A stretch of DNA of 64,000 nucleotides from Kitasatospora sp. NA04385 (GCF_013364235.1 NZ_CP054919.1:4128701-4192700), one strand, 5' to 3'. Counted from the first letter of the stretch, positions 9,094 through 18,554 are shown. Made by a program: numbers and translations. The notes: generated by a model not told the origin, from the letters alone.

Positions 9094-9758
9094 TCCCCGT
9101 CCTGCCGGTCGCGGACCAGCCCGGCGCGGTGGGCGATGACGGCGGCCTGGACGCGGTTGGCGGCGCCGAGCTTGGCCAGGATGGCGCTGATGTGGTCCTT
9201 GACGGTGCCGGTGCCGAGGAACAGCCGGTCGGCTATCTCGGCGTTGGACAGGCCCTCGCCGAGCAGCGCCAGGACGTCCAGCTCGCGGCCGGTGAGCCGG
9301 CCGGTGAGGGTGGCGGCGGCGGTGTCGGGGCCGCCGCCCTCGACGTAGCCGCTGATCACGGTGCGGGCCACCGAGGGGGAGAGTACGCTGCCGCCGGCCG
9401 CGAGCACCCGGACGGCGTGCACCAGCTGCTCGGGGGCGGTGTCCTTGAGCAGGAACCCGGCGGCGCCGGCCCGCAGCGCGGTGCCGATGTGCTCGTCGGT
9501 GTCGAAGGTGGTGAGCATCGCGACGGCGGGCGGCTCGGGCAGCGCGCGCAGCCGGCGCAGCACGCTGATCCCGTCCAGGTCGGGCATCCGGACGTCGAGC
9601 AGGACCACCTGCGGGGCGAGCTCGCGGGCCAGCTGCTCGGCCCGGCCGCCGGAGCAGCCGCCGACCACCTCCAGGTCGGGGGCGGTGCCGACGATCAGGC
9701 CGAGCCCGGAGCGGACCAGCACCTCGTCGTCCACGATCAGGACCCGGGTCGGCGGCAT
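9090..9758 (-). CDS. Two-component response regulator, NarL/LuxR family
   Basis: Protein of 222 aa with an N-terminal receiver domain (acidic pair VDDE near 10, phospho-acceptor Asp in LLDVRMPD near 55, and a conserved Lys in FLLKD near 105). A C-terminal LuxR-type helix-turn-helix follows (LTGRELDVLALLGEGLSNAEIA, then GTVKDHISAILAKLG). It is the partner of the overlapping downstream kinase. The intergenic region to the divergent gene carries two palindromes that are good candidates for its binding sites. Confidence 0.93.
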   Translation of the reverse strand: MPPTRVLIVDDEVLVRSGLGLIVGTAPDLEVVGGCSGGRAEQLARELAPQVVLLDVRMPDLDGISVLRRLRALPEPPAVAMLTTFDTDEHIGTALRAGAAGFLLKDTAPEQLVHAVRVLAAGGSVLSPSVARTVISGYVEGGGPDTAAATLTGRLTGRELDVLALLGEGLSNAEIADRLFLGTGTVKDHISAILAKLGAANRVQAAVIAHRAGLVRDRQDGE

Positions 9759-9803
9759 GTCTCTCCCTGCTGGGGCGGGTTCGGTTCCGGGCGCGGCTCC
9801 GGA

Positions 9804-9844
9804 CCCCCGCCGATCGGCGGGGGTGGGAATCCGCTACCGGATTC
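9804..9844. promoter_or_regulatory. Two adjacent palindromes between divergent TCS and lysyltransferase-like genes
   Basis: A perfect 20-bp palindrome, CCCCCGCCGATCGGCGGGGG (9804-9823), is followed three bases later by a 7-bp inverted repeat with a 4-nt spacer, GAATCCG-ctac-CGGATTC (9827-9844). They lie between the response regulator start (9758) and the divergent start (9937). Their placement suits operators for both transcripts; binding by the adjacent regulator is inferred. Confidence 0.5.
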
Positions 9845-9936
9845 ACGCAATTCTCATCTCCGCTGGGCAACCATGGAAATCGGGGTCGAGTGCGCGGAAC
9901 CGCGAGCGGATGCGCCCCGGTGATCGATCGTCTGGA

Positions 9937-11718
9937 ATGGTTGCTGTGTCCACTGTGAAGACGGCTTCCTCGGCCGTGTCCCCGTCCCGGGGCGAGGGTC
10001 CAGGTCCGCTGGCACGGTGGCGGCCGCGGGCCGCCGCGTCGACCGTCTGGTACCTGCGGCTGATGGCCCTGCTGAACCTGGTGGCGGTGCTCTCGGTGCC
10101 GTTCCGGGACCAGGTCGAGCGCCACAACACGGGGGAGTTCTTCACCCCGTACCTGATGACCGCGGGCCTGACCTCGATGCTGCTGGCCCTGTTCCTGGCG
10201 GTGGCGATGCGCCGCCGCAAGCGGGCGGCGTGGATCTTCAACACCGGTCTGGCCGGGGTGACCTTCCTCGGCTACCTGGCCTGGATGGCCTGGGGCGACC
10301 GGTACCGGGACCACCCGTGGAACTACTTCTCGATCGTGCTGACCGGGCTGTTCCTGGTCGCGCTGCTGGTCTCCCGCCGGGAGTTCACCTCCAAGGGCGA
10401 CCGCTCCAACCCGAAGACCGCCGCGGCCGCCGCGGTGGGCGGGCTGCTGGTGGGCGGGCTGGTCGGCTCGCTGCTGGTGCAGCTGACCAACGAGGTCTCC
10501 GGCGCCGGCTTCGGCATGCGCTTCAGCTACGCGGTGCACCGGATGATCACGCTGAACCCGTCGGAGCGGGTCCAGGACGTGGTCTCGGTGCCGACCTGGG
10601 TGAACGCGGCGATCAACGCGATGAGCGCGGTGCTGTTCCTGTTCGTGCTGTACGTGGCGTTCCGCTCGCCGCGCGGCGAGGAGCTGCAGACCGACGAGGA
10701 CCAGCAGCGGCTGCGCGAGCTGCTGGAGAAGCAGGGCGAGCGGGACTCGCTGGGCTACTTCGCGCTGCGCCGGGACAAGGCGGTGGTGTTCTCCCCGTCC
10801 GGGAAGGCGGCGATCGCCTACCGGGTGGTCGGCGGCGTCACGCTGGCCTCGGGCGACCCGATCGGCGACCCGGAGGCCTGGCCGGGGGCGATCGACGCCT
10901 GGCTGGCGGAGGCCCGCGAGCACGCCTGGGTGCCGGCCGTGATGGGCGCCTCCGAGGAGGCCGGGGTGATCTACGCCCGGCACGGGATGGACGCGCTGGA
11001 GCTGGGCGACGAGGCGATCGTCGAGCTGGACGAGTTCTCGCTGGACGGCCGGGCGATGCGGGTGGTCCGGCAGGCCTACAACCGGGTCAAGCGGGCCGGG
11101 TACACGGTGCGCATCCGCCGGCACGGGGACATCCCCGAGTGCGAGATGGCCGAGCTGGTGGCCAAGGCGGACCACTGGCGGGACGGCGCGACCGAGCGCG
11201 GCTTCTCGATGGCGCTGGGCCGGCTCGGCGACGCGGGCGACGGGCGCTGCGTGATGCTGGAGTGCTTCGACGGGGACGGCGAGCTGCGGGCGCTGCTGAG
11301 CTTCGTCCCGTGGGGCGAGCGCGGCCTGTCGCTGGACCTGATGCGCCGCGACCGGGACAGCGAGAACGGCCTGATGGAGTTCATGGTGATCGAGCTCCTG
11401 CAGCGGGCCGGCGAGGTGGAGCTGGAACGCGTCTCGCTGAATTTCGCGATGTTCCGGTCGGTTTTCGAGCGCGGCTCGAAGCTGGGCGCGGGGCCGGTCC
11501 TGCGGCTGTGGCGTTCGGTGCTGGGTTTCTTCTCGCGCTGGTGGCAGATCGAGTCGCTCTACCGGGCGAATGCGAAGTACCGCCCGATCTGGGAACCGCG
11601 CTACCTGCTCTTCGAGAAGAGCGGCGAGATTCCCCGGATCGGCATCGCCTCGGCCCGCGCGGAGGGTTTCATCACGGTGCCGAGCATGCCGGCGCTGTTC
11701 CGCCGCCGGCACGGGTGA
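9937..11718 (+). CDS. Phosphatidylglycerol lysyltransferase-like membrane protein (DUF2156)
   Basis: Protein of 593 aa. An N-terminal membrane part (about 40-240) has about five or six helices. The C-terminal cytoplasmic domain of DUF2156 type (about 270-590) is the fold used by MprF/LysX to transfer lysine from Lys-tRNA to phosphatidylglycerol. Features include the motif GDPIGDPEAWPGAIDAWLAEA and the late NFAMFRSVFERGSKLGAGP segment. No lysyl-tRNA-synthetase domain is fused, unlike mycobacterial LysX. The ATG at 9937 is chosen over a GTG nine bases on; neither has a strong Shine-Dalgarno. Expected effect: positive charge on lipid and resistance to cationic peptides. It is divergent from the TCS. 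Confidence 0.82.
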   Translation: MVAVSTVKTASSAVSPSRGEGPGPLARWRPRAAASTVWYLRLMALLNLVAVLSVPFRDQVERHNTGEFFTPYLMTAGLTSMLLALFLAVAMRRRKRAAWIFNTGLAGVTFLGYLAWMAWGDRYRDHPWNYFSIVLTGLFLVALLVSRREFTSKGDRSNPKTAAAAAVGGLLVGGLVGSLLVQLTNEVSGAGFGMRFSYAVHRMITLNPSERVQDVVSVPTWVNAAINAMSAVLFLFVLYVAFRSPRGEELQTDEDQQRLRELLEKQGERDSLGYFALRRDKAVVFSPSGKAAIAYRVVGGVTLASGDPIGDPEAWPGAIDAWLAEAREHAWVPAVMGASEEAGVIYARHGMDALELGDEAIVELDEFSLDGRAMRVVRQAYNRVKRAGYTVRIRRHGDIPECEMAELVAKADHWRDGATERGFSMALGRLGDAGDGRCVMLECFDGDGELRALLSFVPWGERGLSLDLMRRDRDSENGLMEFMVIELLQRAGEVELERVSLNFAMFRSVFERGSKLGAGPVLRLWRSVLGFFSRWWQIESLYRANAKYRPIWEPRYLLFEKSGEIPRIGIASARAEGFITVPSMPALFRRRHG

Positions 11719-11885
11719 GCAGGGCTTCCCGGCCGGGCACGGCGCGGGACGGGGGGCGGTCCCTCCGCCGGGGGGCGGAGCGGGCCCGGACGTCAGCCTC
11801 CGGGAGGAGAGCGGAAATGGTCTCCGAAGCTGATGCCTCCGGTTAATCCGGTGCGTAGGGTCGGATACGGGGAGCGGAAGAAGCG

Positions 11886-12698
11886 GTGGCGCTGGACGGA
11901 ACGGAAACGGACGGGAGAAACGGGCTCGTGGATCGGATCACCCACGCGGGGGGCGTGCGGCCGAAGTGGTGGGCGGTATTCCGCCGGGCCGCGGTCGCGG
12001 AGTGGGGGGAGCTGTTCGCTTCCGTGAAGGAGCAGGTGGTGCGGCGGAAATTCGCCGTCGTGCCGCTGGCGACCGTGGCGACCGCGCTGGTGCTGCTGTT
12101 CTCGGTGGTGCAGCACCTGCCGGGCGGGGACCGGCTGGTGTCCGACATCGGGGTGGTGAAGGCGGCGCTGCCGCTGGACGTGTCGCTGCTGCGCACCCCG
12201 CTGTCGCTGTACGTGCCGGCCCTGGACCTGCCGGTGTGGGGCGCGCTGGCGCAGGTGTTCCTGGTGTTCGGGGTGGCCGAGATCGTGCTGGGGCGGCGGC
12301 TGACCCTGGTGGTGGCGTACGTCTGCACCCTGGCGGGCACGCTGTTCGCCCGGATCGGGGTGGCGCTCGGGCCGCACCACGCGCTGGGCTTCCCGCGCTG
12401 GGTGGCGCACGTGCGGGACACCGGGCCCTCGGCGGCTGTGGTGGCGCTGGCCGTGGTGGTGGCGCTGCGCTGCCGGGCCTGGTGGACGGGCGGCACGGTG
12501 GTGCTGGCGATGACGGTGGAGGCGCTGCTGCTGCCGAACCTGGCCGGCCTGGAGCACCTGGTGGCGATCAGCGCGGCGGTGCTGATCGCGGTCTGGGTCG
12601 AGGTGTTCGGCGACTACTGGCCGCGGGTGCTGACCGGGGTCGGGGCGGCCGCCTCGGTGGCCGCGAACGGCGGGACCAGGGCGGCGGTCGCGCCCTGA
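11886..12698 (+). CDS. Rhomboid-like integral membrane protein
   Basis: Protein of 270 aa with about six hydrophobic segments between residues 55 and 245, arranged like a rhomboid-fold protein. I do not see the catalytic GxSG serine or a clear partner histidine, so proteolytic activity is doubtful. The GTG start at 11886 is preceded by GGAGCGGAAGAA, a good ribosome site. It follows the lysyltransferase-like gene on the same strand after a 167-bp gap and may work with it at the membrane. The function is not recognisable from sequence. Confidence 0.7.
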   Translation: MALDGTETDGRNGLVDRITHAGGVRPKWWAVFRRAAVAEWGELFASVKEQVVRRKFAVVPLATVATALVLLFSVVQHLPGGDRLVSDIGVVKAALPLDVSLLRTPLSLYVPALDLPVWGALAQVFLVFGVAEIVLGRRLTLVVAYVCTLAGTLFARIGVALGPHHALGFPRWVAHVRDTGPSAAVVALAVVVALRCRAWWTGGTVVLAMTVEALLLPNLAGLEHLVAISAAVLIAVWVEVFGDYWPRVLTGVGAAASVAANGGTRAAVAP

Positions 12699-12753
12699 CC
12701 CGGCGGCCCTGATCCCGGCGGCCGCGACCGGCGGGGGCCGCGGCCCGCGGTGG

Positions 12754-15402
12754 TCAGCCGCGCGGCAGCGGCATCTCGAAGTAGACGACCTTGCCGACCG
12801 CCTTGCGGGAGCTGCCCCACTTCTCGGCCAGCTTGCTGACCAGGTTCAGGCCGCGGCCGTGCTCGGCGTCGGCGTCGGCGGCCTCCAGCGAGGGCAGGTT
12901 GTGGTTGTCGTCGCTGACCTCGACCAGCAGCTTGTCGACCCGGATCAGCTGCAGCTGCACCTCGGCCCGGGCCACCCGGACCGCGTTGGTGACCAGCTCC
13001 GACACCAGCAGCTCGACCGTCTCGGCGAGCGCGTCGAGCTGCCAGGTGGCCAGCTGGTCGCGCACCAGCCGACGGGCCCGGCCGACCTCCAGCTCGGTGA
13101 CGCCGAGCTGCCAGGTGGCGACCTCGGTCGGCGGGACGCCGTCGAAGCGGGCCACCAGCAGCGCGATGTCGTCCTGCCGGTCCTCGGAGTGCAGGGTGTT
13201 CAGCACGGTGTCGCAGGCCTCGTCCGGGGTCTGCTTGGGGTCGATCAGGTTGCCGCAGAGCGCCGCCAGGCCCTCCCCTATGTCGCCGCCGCGGACCTCG
13301 ACCAGGCCGTCGGTGCACAGCACCAGCATCGAGCCGTCCGAGACGTCGATCTTCTTGGTCTGGAACGGCACCCCGCCCACGCCGATCGGCGCGCCGGAGG
13401 GCAGCTCCAGCAGCTCGCCGCGGCCGTCGGGGTGGACCAGGACCGGCGGGACGTGGCCGGCCGAGGCGAGTTCGCAGGTGCGGTTGATCGGGTCGTAGAC
13501 GGCGTACAGGCAGGTCGCCAGGTGCTCGTCGCCGAGCTTGTGGGCCAGGTTGTCCAGGTGGCGCAGCAGCTGGCCGGGCGGCAGGTCGAGGGCGGCCAGG
13601 GTCTGCATGGCGGTGCGGAAGCGGCCCATCGCGGCGGCCGAGTGCAGGCCGTGGCCCATCACGTCGCCGACCACCAGGGCGACCCGGCTGCCGGGCAGCT
13701 GGATGGCGTCGAACCAGTCGCCGCCGACCTCGGCCTTGCGGTCGCCGGGCATGTAGCGGTGGGCGACCTGCACGCCGGGGATCCGCGGCGGGCGGGTCGG
13801 GATCATCGAGCGCTGCAGCGTGGTGGCGACCTTGGACTCGGCCCGGTGCAGCCGGGCGTTGTCCAGCGAGAGCGCGGCCCGGGCGGCGATCTCCTTGAGG
13901 GTGTCGGCGTCGGAGCGGGTGAACGGTGCCCGGTCGGACAGCCGCAGCAGCTTGAGGATGCCCAGCACCGCGCCGCGGGCGGACAGCGGCAGCACCAGCA
14001 TCGAGCGGCCGACCACGGCGGGCTCCAGCTCGGGGCCGCCGAGCGAGGCCGCGTAGTCGACCGCGACGTCCGCCGAGATCAGCGGCACCAGCACCGGCTG
14101 GTTCTCCTGCAGGGCCAGGCCGGGCGGGGTGGAGCGCGGCATGGCCAGCAGCGAGCCCTCGTCCAGGACGTGGCTCCAGCGCTGCGAGGACGGGTTGAAG
14201 GTGCGGGCGACCCGGCGCAGCATCGTCGCGTCGTCGGGGGCGCCGGCGGGCAGCTCGGCGTCCGAGATCAGGCTGTCGAGCAGGTCGACGCAGGCGAAGT
14301 CGGCGACCCGGGGGACCAGCACCTCGCACAGCTCGCGGGCGGTGGTGTCCAGGTCGAGCGTGGTGCCGACCTGGCTGCCGACCGAGGCGAGCAGCGCGAG
14401 GTCGCCGTCGTCGGGCAGCCCGCGGACCACCTCCACGCCGGTGCCGGTGCCGGGGGCGGCCGTCCGGCTGGGCGGGACGGCCAGGGCGGTGGCGGAGGTC
14501 GGTTCGGGGGCGGCGGCTGCGGGGTCGATGACGGGGCCTCCCGGGTTCGGGCCGTGGGTGGCGGCTTCGCGCTGTCCAGGGACGGAGCTGCCGGGCCTCG
14601 GCGCGGCCGGCCCGGCGGGCGGTATCCGTACCCCGGGGCGGCCGGGGGCACCCGCACCCGGCGGCGGCCCGTCCGCCCGGCGGGCGGCGCGCTGCTGCGG
14701 GGTGGGGTAGCGGCGGCCGATGCCGGCGGCGACCCGGGCGGTGCCGGTCCCTTCGGGGGAGGACTGGTAGGGCACCACCGGGAGCCGGGTCGCGGCGTCC
14801 ACCCGCAGGGCGGGCGGGCCGGCCTGGGCGAGGGCGTCCAGCAGTCGGCGGCGGCGCTCCTCGGAGCCGGCCGGGAGCAGCGCGGCGAGCGCCTCGGCGG
14901 CGTCCGGGCCGGGCGGGGCGAAGGCGGCGTCGACCTGCTGCGGGCGGGCCGCGGCGGGCGCGGCGGCGTACGGGACGAGGCGCTCGCCGAGGGCGATCCG
15001 CGGCCCGGCGGTGCGCAGCGGGCGGGCGTCGGCGGCCAGCGCGAGCAGCGAGCGGCCGGACGGCTCGATCAGCGGGTAGGCCCACCACAGCACGTCGCGC
15101 GGGCGCTCCTCGCGGTCCTCGACGGCCATCGGGCCGGCCCAGGGGCCGTTCAGCACCAGGTCGTCGAGGGTGTCGAGGGCGTCGCCGCGGTGGGCCGGGC
15201 CGGTGCCGTCCGGGCGGGGGTCGAGGGCGGGCAGCAGGCCGTGCGCCGTGCGGCCGAGGGCGACTTCGGCGCGGTGGCCGAACAGCTCCTCGGCGGTGCG
15301 GTTCCACAGCGCGATCCGGCCGTCCGGATCGACCAGCACGGCGGCGACCCGGAGCAGGGCGACCACTCCGGCGGGGGGTGTGGAGTCGGGCTGGTCCACC
15401 AT
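12754..15402 (-). CDS. SpoIIE-type PP2C phosphatase with PAS, GAF and HATPase domains
   Basis: Signalling protein of 882 aa from the ATG at 15402. An upstream in-frame TTG at 15477 would add 25 residues. Order of domains: PAS-like sensor (VDPDGRIALWNRTAEELFGH near 20-45), a long low-complexity Pro/Ala linker, a GAF domain (about 340-505), a SpoIIE phosphatase (about 530-745; GGDWFDAI, GDVMGHG, CTDGLVEV, DDIALLV) and a C-terminal anti-sigma-type histidine-kinase-like ATPase (ELVTNAV, GRGLNLV). Streptomycetes use such proteins in partner-switching networks that free alternative sigma factors. No cognate anti-sigma antagonist lies next to it. The domain call is certain; its partner is unknown. 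Confidence 0.9.
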   Translation of the reverse strand: MVDQPDSTPPAGVVALLRVAAVLVDPDGRIALWNRTAEELFGHRAEVALGRTAHGLLPALDPRPDGTGPAHRGDALDTLDDLVLNGPWAGPMAVEDREERPRDVLWWAYPLIEPSGRSLLALAADARPLRTAGPRIALGERLVPYAAAPAAARPQQVDAAFAPPGPDAAEALAALLPAGSEERRRRLLDALAQAGPPALRVDAATRLPVVPYQSSPEGTGTARVAAGIGRRYPTPQQRAARRADGPPPGAGAPGRPGVRIPPAGPAAPRPGSSVPGQREAATHGPNPGGPVIDPAAAAPEPTSATALAVPPSRTAAPGTGTGVEVVRGLPDDGDLALLASVGSQVGTTLDLDTTARELCEVLVPRVADFACVDLLDSLISDAELPAGAPDDATMLRRVARTFNPSSQRWSHVLDEGSLLAMPRSTPPGLALQENQPVLVPLISADVAVDYAASLGGPELEPAVVGRSMLVLPLSARGAVLGILKLLRLSDRAPFTRSDADTLKEIAARAALSLDNARLHRAESKVATTLQRSMIPTRPPRIPGVQVAHRYMPGDRKAEVGGDWFDAIQLPGSRVALVVGDVMGHGLHSAAAMGRFRTAMQTLAALDLPPGQLLRHLDNLAHKLGDEHLATCLYAVYDPINRTCELASAGHVPPVLVHPDGRGELLELPSGAPIGVGGVPFQTKKIDVSDGSMLVLCTDGLVEVRGGDIGEGLAALCGNLIDPKQTPDEACDTVLNTLHSEDRQDDIALLVARFDGVPPTEVATWQLGVTELEVGRARRLVRDQLATWQLDALAETVELLVSELVTNAVRVARAEVQLQLIRVDKLLVEVSDDNHNLPSLEAADADAEHGRGLNLVSKLAEKWGSSRKAVGKVVYFEMPLPRG

Positions 15403-15617
15403 GGGTATCGGTCTGCCCCTTTGTTGTGCTTGCTGCTCCTCCTGGCCGCTGCGCGCGTCCTTGCGCGCGCCCTCCAATGAAGCACGGAGACGGCGGGGGG
15501 AGGTAGTTAATCGGGCAGATTCGTCAGTATCAGTTGCGTGTCGCCCGCCGTACGCCCCCGGGGTGCTCCGCCGTCACCCGATCGGCGGTGTGCCGGACCC
15601 CCGGTAGGGTGGCCAGG

Positions 15618-16739
15618 GTGAGCGTACCGAGCGTCGAGGTGTGGGCGGACCCGGAGCGGCAGGACCTGGAGGAGCGGGTCGCGGCGGCCGAGTTGGCCTG
15701 GCTGACCCTGGACGTCGACGTGGCCACCCTGCGGGTGGAGATCGACAATTTCGCGCTGGCCCACCACCAGCTGCTCGGCCCGCTGTACGCCGAACTGGAC
15801 GAGCTGGACGCGCTGATCGCCGAGTCGGTGGCGGCGCTCAGCGGCGACCCGGAGGACCTGCGGCGGGCCCGGGAGGCCCGGGAGCGGGTCGAGCCGCCGC
15901 AGGAGCGCGGGCCGCGCGAGGGCGAGCCGGAGGCCCGCCGGGTGCGGCCCGACAAGGACGCCCAGCGGGTCTACCGCGAGCTGGCTCGCCGCGCCCACCC
16001 CGACCTGACCACCGACCCGGCCGAGCAGGAGCGCCGCTCGGCGTTCATCGCCCGGGTCAACGAGGCGTACGCGCTGGCCGACACCGAGGGCCTGGAGCGG
16101 CTGGCCGAGGAGTGGTCCTCCTCGCCGGACTCGGCGCCCGCCGCCGACTCCCCCGACCGGCTGGCCTGGCTGCGCCAGCGCCTGGAGTGGCTGACCGGCC
16201 GGATCACCGCGCTCGCGGTGGAGCGGGTGCGGCTGGAGCGCACCCCGATGGGCGAGCTGCTGCTGCTGCGCCCCGACGAGCCGGAGCGGCTGCTGGAGGA
16301 CCTCGCCGAGCAGCTGCTCGCCACCGCGGGCGAGCGGCAGGCGAGACTGGCCGCCCTGCTGCCCGACAATGGTCCGAGCGATCCGTCCCACGCACCCCAG
16401 GAGAACCCCTCGATGTTCGCTCAGCTGCCCACCGCCGACGCCGCCTCGGTCCCCGCCGACGCCGTCCTGCTCGACGTCCGCGAGCAGGACGAGTGGGACG
16501 CCGGGCACGTGGACGGCGCGCTGCACATCCCGATCGGCCAGGTGGTGGCCCGCCTCGACGAGCTGCCCGACGGCCGGCTGTACGTGCTGTGCCGGGTCGG
16601 CGGCCGGTCCGCGCAGGTGGTGCAGTACCTGGTCGCGGGCGGCCGGGACGCGGTCAACGTGGACGGCGGGATGTTCGCCTGGGAGGCCGCGGGCCGCCCG
16701 ATGGTGAGCGGCGGCGGCCAGGAGCCGTTCGTCCTGTAG
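15618..16739 (+). CDS. J-domain protein fused in frame to a rhodanese domain
   Basis: Single open frame of 373 aa from the GTG at 15618. The first 265 residues carry coiled-coil-like segments and a J-domain-like region (VYRELARRAHPDLT, with HPD near 132-134). The last 109 residues form a rhodanese domain (LLDVREQDEWDAGHVDGAL; catalytic-loop Cys in YVLCRVGGRS). The rhodanese part has its own ATG at 16413 with AGGAG ten bases upstream, and in related genomes these are usually two genes, so it may also be made alone. No stop separates the two in this sequence. Whether the fusion is real or the product of a lost stop cannot be told here. Confidence 0.75.
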   Translation: MSVPSVEVWADPERQDLEERVAAAELAWLTLDVDVATLRVEIDNFALAHHQLLGPLYAELDELDALIAESVAALSGDPEDLRRAREARERVEPPQERGPREGEPEARRVRPDKDAQRVYRELARRAHPDLTTDPAEQERRSAFIARVNEAYALADTEGLERLAEEWSSSPDSAPAADSPDRLAWLRQRLEWLTGRITALAVERVRLERTPMGELLLLRPDEPERLLEDLAEQLLATAGERQARLAALLPDNGPSDPSHAPQENPSMFAQLPTADAASVPADAVLLDVREQDEWDAGHVDGALHIPIGQVVARLDELPDGRLYVLCRVGGRSAQVVQYLVAGGRDAVNVDGGMFAWEAAGRPMVSGGGQEPFVL

Positions 16740-16801
16740 GGCGGGGCGGGGCGGGCGCAAGGGCCCCGGCCCCTGTTCGAACGCGTGGGCGGTGCGGCAG
16801 G

Positions 16802-17437
16802 ATGTCCGCCGTGCGCGTCTGGTCCACACCCGCCCGGGTGGTGCTGGTGGTCGCCGGGGCGGGCCTGGCGGTCTGCGTCCTGGCGTTCCTCGGCGCGCTC
16901 TTCCTGCACGTGGCGCCCGCGAACTCGGTCTCCACGGCGTACCGCGCGCAGGTCGACTGGGTGGTCTACCCGGAGTTCGAGCAGAACTGGAAGCTGTTCG
17001 CGCCGGACCCGCTGCAGCGCAACGTCGAGGTGGACGCCCGGGTGCAGACCATCGGCGCGGACGGGCAGGTGGCCACCGGCGACTGGCACGGCCTGACCGC
17101 CGGGGACTGGGCGGCGATCCGGCACGACCCGGCGCCCAGCCACCTGGACCAGAACCTGCTGCGCCGGGCCTGGGACTTCTACGAGTCCACCCACGGCGAC
17201 GGTGACGCGCCGGCCCCGGCCGGCTCGCGCGGGCGGATGGCCGAGCAGTACCTGGAGCGGATCGCCCTGCAGCGGATCGGCTCCGGCGGGGACCGGGTGA
17301 TCCAGGTCCAGCTGCGGGCCACCATCACCTCGGTCGCGCCGCCGTCCTGGAGCCGGGAGCAGGTCGACACCGCCCCGCACGCCCGCGAGCTGCCCTGGTG
17401 GCCGGTCCAGGCCGAGGACCGGCGGGGCCTGTCGTGA
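16802..17437 (+). CDS. DUF5819-like membrane-anchored protein
   Basis: Protein of 211 aa with one N-terminal membrane helix (about 10-35) and an extracytoplasmic remainder containing the conserved NWKLFAPDPLQRNVEVDAR segment typical of the DUF5819 family. The stop overlaps the GTG of the next gene, which encodes an HTTM-domain protein, so the two are coupled and probably form one membrane unit. The molecular function of this family is unknown to me. Confidence 0.78.
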   Translation: MSAVRVWSTPARVVLVVAGAGLAVCVLAFLGALFLHVAPANSVSTAYRAQVDWVVYPEFEQNWKLFAPDPLQRNVEVDARVQTIGADGQVATGDWHGLTAGDWAAIRHDPAPSHLDQNLLRRAWDFYESTHGDGDAPAPAGSRGRMAEQYLERIALQRIGSGGDRVIQVQLRATITSVAPPSWSREQVDTAPHARELPWWPVQAEDRRGLS

Positions 17438-18519
17438 CGGCCGCCGCCTCCGCCGTCCGGGCCGCGCTGCCGCGCCTGCTGACCACGCTCGCCCCCTACC
17501 AGGCCGCCGTGGTGCGGATCGGCATCGCCGGCACCTGGGGCGCCTACCTGCTGCGCGAGTGGCCCCACCGGCGGGTGCTGTACGGGGACCGCTCGCCCTG
17601 GTCGGCGGAGCTGAACGACCGGCTGCTGGCCGACACCCACGCGTTCACCGCGCTGTCCTGGAACGACGGCCGCTGGTGGTTCGAGGCGGTGTACCTGCTG
17701 GCGCTGCTGTCCGCGGCGGCGGTGGCGGCGGGCTGGCGCACCCGGGCGTCCACGGTGCTGTTCGCGCTGACCGTGCTGTCGCTGCAGAACCGGAACGTGT
17801 TCCTCGGCGACGGCGGCGACAACCTGGTCCACCTGATGGCGATCTACCTGGTGTTCACCCGGTGCGGCCGGGTCTGGTCGCTGGACGCCCGCCGCCGGGC
17901 CCGCCGACCGGGCAAGGACCCGTCCGAGTGGGGCGAGCCGCGGGCGGTGGCCGACGCGCTGGCCGCGATGCTGCACAACTGCGCGATGCTGGTGATCGCC
18001 GTCCAGGTGGTGCTGGTGTACGCCACGGCGGGCTGGTACAAGGTCCAGGGCGCCCGCTGGCAGGACGGCACCGCCGTCTTCTACCCGCTGAAGCTGGGCT
18101 ACTTCACGCCCTGGCCGGAGCTGTCCGGGCTGCTCGGCGGCAGCCTGCTGGTGACCTTCGCGCTGACCTACGGCACCGTGATCATGCAGGTCGGCTTCCC
18201 ATTCTCGCTGGCCGCGCGGCGGCTGAAGAACGCGCTGCTGGCGGTGATGGTGTGCGAGCACCTGGCGATCGCGCTGCTGCTCGGGCTGCCGTTCTTCTCG
18301 CTGGCGATGGTCTCGGCGGACGCGGTGTTCCTGCCCACCGCCTTCCTGCTGGCGGTGCGGGGGCGGCTGGCGGCCCGGTGGCCGCGCCGGACGGCCGGGG
18401 CGGCGCCGGACGGGCCGATGGACGGGCCGGACGAACCGGTGGACGGGTCGGACGGGCCGGTGGCGGGGGCCGCGGGGGAGGCGGCGGCGGGCGAGCCGGT
18501 GGGCGGGCGCAGCGACTGA
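17434..18519 (+). CDS. HTTM-domain (vitamin-K gamma-carboxylase-like) membrane protein
   Basis: Protein of 361 aa with several membrane helices and the features of bacterial HTTM proteins, including the segments LQNRNVFLGDGGDNLVHLM and YATAGWYKVQGARWQDGTAV. The HTTM fold is shared with the membrane part of vitamin-K-dependent gamma-glutamyl carboxylase; bacterial members are mostly uncharacterised. The C-terminal 45 residues are an acidic, Gly/Pro-rich tail with repeated DGP/DGS units. The GTG start at 17434 overlaps the upstream stop (GTGA). An earlier in-frame ATG exists inside the upstream gene but is not favoured. Confidence 0.8.
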   Translation: MTAAASAVRAALPRLLTTLAPYQAAVVRIGIAGTWGAYLLREWPHRRVLYGDRSPWSAELNDRLLADTHAFTALSWNDGRWWFEAVYLLALLSAAAVAAGWRTRASTVLFALTVLSLQNRNVFLGDGGDNLVHLMAIYLVFTRCGRVWSLDARRRARRPGKDPSEWGEPRAVADALAAMLHNCAMLVIAVQVVLVYATAGWYKVQGARWQDGTAVFYPLKLGYFTPWPELSGLLGGSLLVTFALTYGTVIMQVGFPFSLAARRLKNALLAVMVCEHLAIALLLGLPFFSLAMVSADAVFLPTAFLLAVRGRLAARWPRRTAGAAPDGPMDGPDEPVDGSDGPVAGAAGEAAAGEPVGGRSD

Positions 18520-18554
18520 CGAGCCGGTGGGCGAAAAGTCGTTAAGCTCGCGGT

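Noticed and set aside
7936..11712. Very long minus-strand open frame through the TCS and the lysyltransferase-like gene
   Set aside because: Only the part to 9093 is coding (the histidine kinase); the remainder has Arg/Pro/His-rich shadow composition opposite a clear plus-strand gene.
12720..12745. GGCCGCG/CGCGGCC hairpin between the rhomboid-like and SpoIIE-type genes
   Set aside because: Only 7 bp with a GC-rich loop in GC-rich DNA; not strong enough to call a terminator.
12859..15480. Large plus-strand open frame opposite the SpoIIE-type gene
   Set aside because: Rich in Gly, Val, His and Gln with no domain; third-position GC pattern fits the minus strand.
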